This document shows, in pieces, positions 1-7,300 of a stretch of 64,000 bases of DNA (position 1 is the stretch's first letter; each line of letters opens with the position of its first letter). The notes under the pieces are model-generated. The model was not told the DNA's origin. It did not search any database and saw only the letters and a list, made by a program, of their open reading frames with translations. Source of the DNA: Arsenophonus apicola (GTDB lineage Bacteria > Pseudomonadota > Gammaproteobacteria > Enterobacterales > Enterobacteriaceae); assembly GCF_020268605.1 (NCBI RefSeq), contig NZ_CP084222.1, forward strand, positions 2,852,001 to 2,916,000. The letters run 5' to 3'. A program made the translations under genes and the position numbers.

Positions 1-1230
1 CTTGGTGTTTTGATGCTGGCAATGTTAGGCGTAAAACCAGGAACAATACCCTATGATGTTATTTCAATTATTATGGCGGTTATCGCTGCTATCTCTGCCA
101 TGCAAATTGCCGGCGGATTAGATTATTTGGTTGATCAGACAGAAAAACTACTGCGTAAAAATCCCAAATACATTACCATCTTAGCGCCAATCGTGACCTA
201 TTTTCTGACTTTATTTGTTGGTACCGGTAATATTTCATTGGCAACATTACCGGTTATTGCAGAAGTTGCTAGAGAAAATGGGATTAAACCGTGTCGACCC
301 TTATCAACAGCGGTTGTCGCGGCACAAATCGGCATTACCGCATCACCCATCTCTGCGGCGGTGGTCTATATCGCTTCAATTATGGAAAATCCGGCTATGG
401 TTAGTCATACCACTAGCTATATTAGCTTACTAGCCATTCTATTACCGGCAACTTTTTTAGCTATTGTAATGATGTCATTCATTATTTCTTGGTGCTTTGA
501 TTCTAAACTTGCTGATGATCAAATTTATCAGCAACGTTTAGCCGCCGGATTAGTAGAATTAAGAGGCTGTCAGGCTAAAAAAATTAAAGCTGGCGCGAAA
601 AAGTCAGTGTTATTTTTTTTGCTAGGCTTGATATGTGTGGTTATTTTTGCCATGATTAACAGCCCCAGCCTTGGTCTAATTGAAACACCACTAATGAATA
701 CGACCAATGCAATTCTGATTATTATGTTAAGTGTAGCCACCCTTATCACCCTAAGTTGCCAAGTTAAAACAGAGGCCATCTTAAATTCCAGTACCTTTAA
801 AGCCGGTATGAGTGCCTGTATCTGCATTTTAGGCGTAGCATGGTTAGGCGACACCTTTGTCCAAGCTAACATTGACTGGATCAAAGCTACTGCCGACCAG
901 CTTATTCATAATCATTCATGGATGTTAGCGGTGATATTTTTTATCTGTTCTGCGCTACTCTACTCTCAAGCTGCAACGGCTAAGGCATTAATGCCAATGG
1001 CATTAGCGTTAAACGTCAGCCCATTAACCGCTATTGCTTCTTTTTCTGCGGTTTCTGGTCTGTTCGTTTTACCAACCTATCCAACTTTAGTTGCTGCCGT
1101 TCAAATGGATGATACCCGTACGACGCGCATTGGTCGTTTTGTATTTAATCACCCATTTTTTATTCCTGGCACAATAGGAGTTTCTTTATCCGTCCTGTTC
1201 GGCTTTTTGTTTGGCAGCATCATCCTTTGA
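1..1230 (+). CDS. dcuA: Anaerobic C4-dicarboxylate antiporter DcuA (5' end outside the window)
   Basis: Inner-membrane exchanger of the Dcu family that swaps fumarate, malate or aspartate for succinate during anaerobic growth. The frame is open from the first base, so the true start lies upstream; about 30 N-terminal residues are missing relative to the usual 433. The visible 409 residues track E. coli DcuA closely: 'DVISIIMAVIAAISAMQ', 'GTGNISLATLPVIAEVA', 'NSSTFKAGMSACICILGVAW' and the C-terminal 'FNHPFFIPGT'. It is a multi-pass hydrophobic protein. The stop is TGA at 1228-1230, exactly where the family ends, so UGA works as a terminator here. A hairpin terminator follows at 1246. In E. coli aspA precedes dcuA and cutA follows; cutA is absent here. 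Confidence 0.95.
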   Translation, partial: LGVLMLAMLGVKPGTIPYDVISIIMAVIAAISAMQIAGGLDYLVDQTEKLLRKNPKYITILAPIVTYFLTLFVGTGNISLATLPVIAEVARENGIKPCRPLSTAVVAAQIGITASPISAAVVYIASIMENPAMVSHTTSYISLLAILLPATFLAIVMMSFIISWCFDSKLADDQIYQQRLAAGLVELRGCQAKKIKAGAKKSVLFFLLGLICVVIFAMINSPSLGLIETPLMNTTNAILIIMLSVATLITLSCQVKTEAILNSSTFKAGMSACICILGVAWLGDTFVQANIDWIKATADQLIHNHSWMLAVIFFICSALLYSQAATAKALMPMALALNVSPLTAIASFSAVSGLFVLPTYPTLVAAVQMDDTRTTRIGRFVFNHPFFIPGTIGVSLSVLFGFLFGSIIL

Positions 1231-1245
1231 CTTTGCCAAAATATG

Positions 1246-1275
1246 ATTCAAGGGCCTAAAGTCCTTGAATTTTTA
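1246..1275 (+). terminator. Rho-independent terminator of dcuA
   Basis: An 8-bp stem, attcaagg (1246-1253) pairing with ccttgaat (1263-1270), is followed at once by a T-rich tract. It lies 15 bases after the dcuA stop and separates dcuA from dsbD. Confidence 0.8.
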
Positions 1276-1395
1276 TCGTAATAATTAATATTCTTTAAGC
1301 AAAATTAGACACTAAAACTTTTCCAATCCATAAACAGTAGGTTATAGTTCAATAATTATCTTATTTTAAACTTAACACCTATTTTAAAATCCATT

Positions 1396-3156
1396 ATGCA
1401 GAGACGTCTTCATGTTTTAGGCTACTTACTACTACTTTGTGGGACATTCCTTTTATCAACCACAGCATATGCCATTTTTGAAAACGGAGGAATGAATCGC
1501 TTGCTCTCTGCGGATCAAGCTTTCTTGTTTGATTTTGAACAAAAAGAATACAAATTGATATTGAATTGGCAAATACAGCCCGGCTATTATCTCTACCAAA
1601 AACAGATTAAATTTCAGCCCAGCCATGCCAAGCTCGGTAAATATCAATTACCAAAAGGAAAATATCATGAAGATGAATTTTTTGGTAAAACCGTTGTTTA
1701 TTATAATAATTTAGTTATTAATATTCCTATTATCCGTGCCACAGATCAAGCCAGTATTGAAGTGAAATATCAGGGGTGTGCGGCTGCCGGCTACTGCTAT
1801 CCACCGGAAACCATAATTATTCCTCTTAACACCGTCGTTGCCACAAAAAAATCGCCAGCCAGCGGTAAATTTGTTCAATCAAATCCTAACGCATCAGCGA
1901 ATAAAACGGCGTACGAAAAAACAGAACAACCCTTTTCACCTTTATGGGCACTACTATTCGGTATTGGTGTTGCCTTTACTCCTTGCGTTTTACCCATGTA
2001 CCCTTTAATTTCAGGCATTATATTAGGTAAGCAACGCCCGAAAAGTGTAACAAAGATCTTTTGGTTAGCTTTTAGTTATGTGCAAGGAATGGCTCTCACT
2101 TATACGCTGTTGGGGCTAATTGTGGCAGCGGCCGGTTTATCATTTCAAGCTGCACTTCAGCACCCCTATGTTTTGATCATAATTTCTGCTCTATTTATTC
2201 TACTGGCATTTTCCATGTTTGGTTTCTATAACCTACAGCTACCTTCTTCACTACAAACAAAACTGATTAATTGGAGCGACCACCAAAAAGGGGGATCTTA
2301 TTTTGGTGTATTCATTATGGGTGCCCTGGCTGGACTTATCTGTTCTCCCTGTACCACTGCGCCACTTAGTGCTATTTTGCTTTATATTGCCCAAAGCGGA
2401 AATATATTAACAGGAGGTTTAACACTTTATCTATATGCATTAGGTATGGGGCTGCCACTCATTGGCATAATATTATTTGGCCATCGACTACTTCCACGTA
2501 GCGGTCCCTGGATGCAGTATGTTAAAGAAGCTTTTGGCTTTGTGATCTTAGCATTACCCATTTTCTTACTGGAACGAATTTTTGGTGAGATCTGGAGTCT
2601 TCGCTTAACCAGTTTATTAATGACTTCATTCTGCATATGGGCACTGATTCTATTACTTAAGAAACATAGCGGCTGGGCGCGTATTGGTCAGATGTTATTT
2701 TTACTATTAGCTATCATCGCAGCACAGCCACTACAAAATGGAATTTGGCAAATGTCTGCCATATCACTTCCGCAAGAGCCGTTAGACTTAAAATTTAAAC
2801 AGGTAAAAAACTGGCAGGAAATCAAACAAGCAATCAGCAATAATAGTGGCAAAATTGTTATGCTTGATTTTTATGCTGACTGGTGTGTCGCCTGTAAGGA
2901 ATTTGAAAAATACACCTTTCGTGATCCTAAAGTGAAAAGTAAGCTGGATAATATGTTATTACTACAAGCCAATGTGACAGAAAATAGTGCTGAACAAAAA
3001 TCCCTTTTGCAATATCTCGATGTCTTTGGATTACCCACTATTATTTTCTATGATGATAAGGGCAGTGAATTACCCAATTCCCGGGTTTATGGTTCCATGA
3101 ATAGCAAAATGTTTTATCAGCATCTAGAAAAAATTACACAACAGCAAGGGAAATAG
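1396..3156 (+). CDS. dsbD: Thiol:disulfide interchange protein DsbD
   Basis: Moves reducing equivalents from cytoplasmic thioredoxin across the inner membrane to periplasmic DsbC/DsbG and CcmG. It has 586 residues against 565 in E. coli. All three redox modules are intact. After a signal peptide, the periplasmic alpha domain has C128 and C134 ('QGCAAAGYCYPPE'). The membrane domain has C197 ('FTPCVLP') and C319 ('CSPCTTAP'). The C-terminal thioredoxin domain has C497-V-A-C500 ('ADWCVACKEFE'). The ATG has no clear Shine-Dalgarno sequence. The TetR gene begins two bases after the stop, so the two are probably cotranscribed, as in E. coli. The usual preceding cutA is missing; the 165-base gap holds the dcuA terminator and presumably a promoter. 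Confidence 0.96.
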   Translation: MQRRLHVLGYLLLLCGTFLLSTTAYAIFENGGMNRLLSADQAFLFDFEQKEYKLILNWQIQPGYYLYQKQIKFQPSHAKLGKYQLPKGKYHEDEFFGKTVVYYNNLVINIPIIRATDQASIEVKYQGCAAAGYCYPPETIIIPLNTVVATKKSPASGKFVQSNPNASANKTAYEKTEQPFSPLWALLFGIGVAFTPCVLPMYPLISGIILGKQRPKSVTKIFWLAFSYVQGMALTYTLLGLIVAAAGLSFQAALQHPYVLIIISALFILLAFSMFGFYNLQLPSSLQTKLINWSDHQKGGSYFGVFIMGALAGLICSPCTTAPLSAILLYIAQSGNILTGGLTLYLYALGMGLPLIGIILFGHRLLPRSGPWMQYVKEAFGFVILALPIFLLERIFGEIWSLRLTSLLMTSFCIWALILLLKKHSGWARIGQMLFLLLAIIAAQPLQNGIWQMSAISLPQEPLDLKFKQVKNWQEIKQAISNNSGKIVMLDFYADWCVACKEFEKYTFRDPKVKSKLDNMLLLQANVTENSAEQKSLLQYLDVFGLPTIIFYDDKGSELPNSRVYGSMNSKMFYQHLEKITQQQGK

Positions 3157-3158
3157 AC

Positions 3159-3731
3159 ATGCAACGTGAGCAAGTACTGAACTCGGTACTACAACTGTTA
3201 GAACAACAGGGCCTTAGCGGTAATAGAGAGAGCCTACTAAAAAAACTTAATGTTGACGTTAATCAGTCGCGTCAATTTTGGCCAGATGATGAAGCGCTGC
3301 TTTATGATTGTTTACGCTACCATAGTCAACAGATTGCAACCTGGCAACGACAACTACAACTGAATGACAAACTTTCGCCGGAAGAAAAACTATTAGCCCG
3401 TTATAACCAGTTAGCCCAAAAAGTTACCGATAATCGCTTTCCTGGCTGCCTATTTATCGCGGCCTGTAGTATTTTCCCCAATCCAGAGCATCCTATTCAT
3501 CAACTAAGTGAACAGCAAAAACAATTGTCATTTAATTTTAGCCTCGAGCTACTAAGGCAATTAGATATTGACGACAGCGAACAAGTTGCTAAGCAAATGG
3601 AGCTGATTTTAGAGGGTTGTCTGAGCAAATTACTGGTTAAGCGAAATATTGCAGATGTTTTGATCGCCAAGCTATTGGCAGAAGATATATTAACGATGGC
3701 AAAATGCAGAAAGCATGATGCTTTAAATTAA
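3159..3731 (+). CDS. yjdC: TetR-family regulator YjdC
   Basis: TetR/AcrR-type DNA-binding protein of 190 residues, the usual length for YjdC, which is 191 in E. coli. Residues 1-50 form the helix-turn-helix region ('LKKLNVDVNQSRQFWPDDEA'). The C-terminal ligand domain carries the family signatures 'RFPGCLFIAAC', 'HPIHQLSEQQK' and 'KQMELILEGCLSKLLV'. The ATG at 3159 starts two bases after the dsbD stop, with 'caagg' in the end of dsbD available as a weak Shine-Dalgarno. dsbD-yjdC-tRNA-Phe is the conserved enterobacterial order, which supports the call. Its ligand and targets are not evident from the sequence. Confidence 0.92.
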   Translation: MQREQVLNSVLQLLEQQGLSGNRESLLKKLNVDVNQSRQFWPDDEALLYDCLRYHSQQIATWQRQLQLNDKLSPEEKLLARYNQLAQKVTDNRFPGCLFIAACSIFPNPEHPIHQLSEQQKQLSFNFSLELLRQLDIDDSEQVAKQMELILEGCLSKLLVKRNIADVLIAKLLAEDILTMAKCRKHDALN

Positions 3732-3816
3732 AAAATAAGCCAAAAAAAGAGAGTCATTATTTTGGTTTAAAAAAACAGCAAATAAGCATAATTTAGCGTT
3801 TTTTACCGGAAATACA

Positions 3817-3845
3817 TTGACGACTTGGGTGGAATAAGGTTTAAT
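3817..3845 (+). promoter_or_regulatory. Sigma-70 promoter of tRNA-Phe
   Basis: TTGACG (3817-3822), a 17-base spacer and TTTAAT (3840-3845), followed by a GC-rich discriminator (gcgccccg). The GC-rich discriminator is typical of stringently controlled stable-RNA promoters. The mature tRNA begins at 3856. Confidence 0.8.
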
Positions 3846-3855
3846 GCGCCCCGTT

Positions 3856-3931
3856 GCCCGGATAGCTCAGTCGGTAGAGCAGAGGATTGAAAATCCTCGT
3901 GTCGGTGGTTCGATTCCGCCTCCGGGCACCA
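3856..3931 (+). tRNA. pheU: tRNA-Phe (GAA)
   Basis: A 76-base cloverleaf with encoded CCA. The acceptor stem GCCCGGA pairs with TCCGGGC, the D-arm is 'gctcagtcggtagagc', and the anticodon stem-loop gagga-TTGAAAA-tcctc has GAA at 3889-3891. The T-arm contains 'ggttcgattcc'. It follows yjdC as pheU does in E. coli. The tRNA is immediately followed by an accessory island; phe tRNA genes are common integration sites. Confidence 0.97.
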
Positions 3932-4389
3932 CGTTGCTAACAAGCTGCATTGAAGCTAACTATGCCAATGCCCGGTTAGAAACTTGAGTGCCCAGTTCAT
4001 CTTTGAGTAACTTTATCACTTTGTGATTTATAGTTGCGTTTAAGCTACTAAGTAACAGGGTTTGCGGTTAACATACACCCTTACCAATCACTATCCATAT
4101 TTACTTCTTGTTGGCGGTCTTAGTCAAGTTAACCAGGAGCAGTACCATATGCTGCATCTTTAGCCGCATCACTCACTAAAAAATCAGCTACCATCCCTAA
4201 CTATATTAAACCTTTTATCTGCATGCTATATCCTTTAATATATTGCGTACGGCGCAACTAATCTACCTATATTACCGACAACAATATTCAAAATATTGAT
4301 AGCGGCAAAGCCCAAGGAGACGCTCCATAAAATCCCAAAATCCTACGCCAAAAACGGCGATGGCTCTAAGCGTCGATGAAAATGAAAAG
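3932..4389. other. Intergenic stretch with no intact gene, at the island edge
   Basis: 458 bases between tRNA-Phe and the large effector gene. No credible open reading frame is present. On the minus strand a short decayed stretch (about 4130-4225) reads as alanine- and glycine-containing peptide broken by stops, which could be the remnant of a small gene. Near 4352-4366 an inverted repeat (cgcc-aaaaa-ggcg) could be a weak terminator for the effector gene. I saw no integrase and no second copy of the tRNA 3' end. Confidence 0.5.
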
Positions 4390-7300
4390 CTACATTCTTA
4401 TGTTTATTGACGATTGTCCATTTGCGAACAGCACTGGCGGCAACCTATATTGTCCACCAGCAACACTGAGCATGACGCTATCAGGCTCTGAAGGTTCAAA
4501 TGAGGCCATGGACTCAACAAGGTGTTCAACATCACTATCTATCAACTGAAGGTGACGACTGCTCGAGAGATCAGGCGATAGCAATGTAGGTTGCACAGCA
4601 AAATCATTTTCCGGCCTGTTAACTATTGCAGGCGGCTCAATACTTCTACGCCTGCGCGCACTATCTGCTTGATCCGGCTCAGACGTGTTCGCTGTCAACG
4701 GATCTTGCTCAATAACGGTCAACTGATCAGGTGATGGCACTACCACAGGTTCTACCGTCGGTACCAGCGCCGGTGTCGGCTTAGCAAAAAGAAAATCGTT
4801 GGCATCAAGCTGAGCAACATCCAGGGTATCAAGATACAGTAGCTTCACATTCGCGTCGGGGCCATTTGCGCCTTTTAAGAAAACATCAACACCATGGATC
4901 TGCGATAACCCATTGATGGTCGCACGATTATTCTTAACAATAATCAGTTGGCTAAAATCACTGATGCCAACTTGGCGCAAGTCAATTTTATCAATACCGT
5001 GCCGAAATCCTCTTAATGCATTCTGGTAATCATTAATGCCCTGCTGGGCTTCTACCACAAATACATCTGATGCTGCACTATCACGACTATAAATGGTTCC
5101 AGCCAGACTAAATTTCATCTGCCCTTGCGCATCAAGATTAAAATGGATCCCATCACCACCACCTTTGAGAAGCACCGTCCCCAGAGCTGCTTGTGATTGG
5201 ATCGCAGCAGCATGGCTACTGGTATAAGTAGCTGGCGCAACAAAAGTGGGCTGGAAATTGAAATTCTTAGCACTGATCCCTGCAACAGTCTGTTTTTTTA
5301 AGGTAACACTCTGTCTATCACCCAAGTCAACTTTAACATCCTCCCCTTGTTGAGTTAGCCGCAAATCAGTAAATTTTTTGCCACCAAATCCAACCAGATT
5401 AACGATCTCTCCACGAACAGCCTCGAAATTGCCGATAACATCACTGCCTGCAGCGCGACGATGAACGACAAAGAAGTCTTTTCCCTCACCGCCCGTTAAG
5501 CTATTATTCCCGCGACCACCATTAAGCAAGGCATCCATTTTCCCTGCCACCAGGGTATCATTGCCATTACCGGTAATGATATTCTGGATTTCTGCCGGAC
5601 GGTTGATATTCAACTCGCGTCCACCAATACTAGCAACGCCTGTCAATAAGTTAACTGACGTATCTTTCGCAACCGCAGCCGCATTAAGGGTATTACGTCC
5701 GCCGACGACGCCATTGACAGTATCATCCAGTATAGCGCGACTAGCTTGATCGCTGACCAATTGAGCATACTCATCGGTGTAAAAGTAAGTATTATCTGGC
5801 GTGCTTTTACTACCGTACAAACGTAACGACCAGGATTTTAAGGTGACCGGCAAACCTGAGCTCTCACTGGTCATCTGCAAAGTCCAGTTACCGGCTGAGT
5901 TTTCAGCAAAATCATGGGTTGACATAAAACGATATCTGAAGCTGCCCGATTGACTGCTGCCCTTATCGCTGGTACTAGCGCCCGGCATACCGGTTGGGAT
6001 TTTGCCCTGACGATCAAGTAATACACTCTGCGTGCCATCAGGCGAGATCAGTTTGAGCGTCAGATCGCCAAGACGACCCACATCGGCATCAAAATCGATT
6101 TCAATATGTTCAATATTTAGCCCCGCTTGCATCGCAATCGATGAGGTCAGCGTTTTGCCGGCGGCCAAGGTTTTTCCAAGCTTATCACTGGAGGCACTGT
6201 AAACATACTCGTTAGCGGCAGTGCTTTGTGTCATCCAAGATTCAGCCAGACGGACAGCCGCGCGGGCATCAACGGCACCAAAACCATAATCATGACTGGT
6301 ATGCATTCCGCCGCCATTCCAGTGCTGCGCTTTATTGTCATGCCATTTGGTCGTGGGGTCGTTAATTTTACGCGCGGACAGAGCAAGGATCTGCTGTACA
6401 TCCCGATAACCAAGGTTCGGGTTAGCATCTAGCATCAACGCCACAATGCCGGAGACTATCGGCGTCGCAAAACTGGTACCTTGCATGCTGGTATAATCAT
6501 TGCCAAAAGTGGAACCCCGTTCCGTTTTCAGCATATGGCTGGTCGACACCACGTTGCTTCCAGGGGCGGAGATCAGTAAGCTGGCGCCCGGATTCGAGAA
6601 CGGCGAGGAGCCTATGTGTAATGTCGACAAATCAGCTTGAGCATTGATAGCCCCCACCTGGACAGAAAAACGGTTATTGTTGGTCAATGATCCCTGCGCG
6701 CTGCCACCTGCCGCCCGATTATTACCGCCGGAGGTCACAATAACCGTCCCCAATCCACCACGACCATTAGCCGCCGCATATTGCGCATTCACACTGAGCG
6801 ACGCCGCCGTACTTATACTGCCATCCGGGAAATTACTGAGGGCGAAATCGTTGGCAAATCCCCAACTATTGTTGGCAATGTCAAAATTGGACATATGTCC
6901 CAGTCCTGCTAAGTCGGCACCGTCATTAGCCAGATAATAGCCGCCTAAAGTAGCACCATGGGCAACCCCTACGCCACCTTTGTCGTTTTTCGCTGCCACC
7001 ATCACACCCGCTACCATTGTCGCATGGTTGGAAACCATCTCCGGCATGGTTCCGTTAGTCTGATGAGTCTGCTGCCAGCTTTTATCGACATTGGCGACCA
7101 GATCAGGGTGAGCAATATCAAAAATTTCCGGCGCAGTGGCAAACTGACCACCTGGCTCGAACTGACCAATGCGCACCCCTTTACCAGTGTAATCCTGCCA
7201 AACTGGTAAAATATTGGCATCACTCAGATACCATTGTTGAGCGGCCAATGGATCAAGCGGCACCTCCGGCGTCAGTAGCGTAGCAACCGCCCGCATCGGC

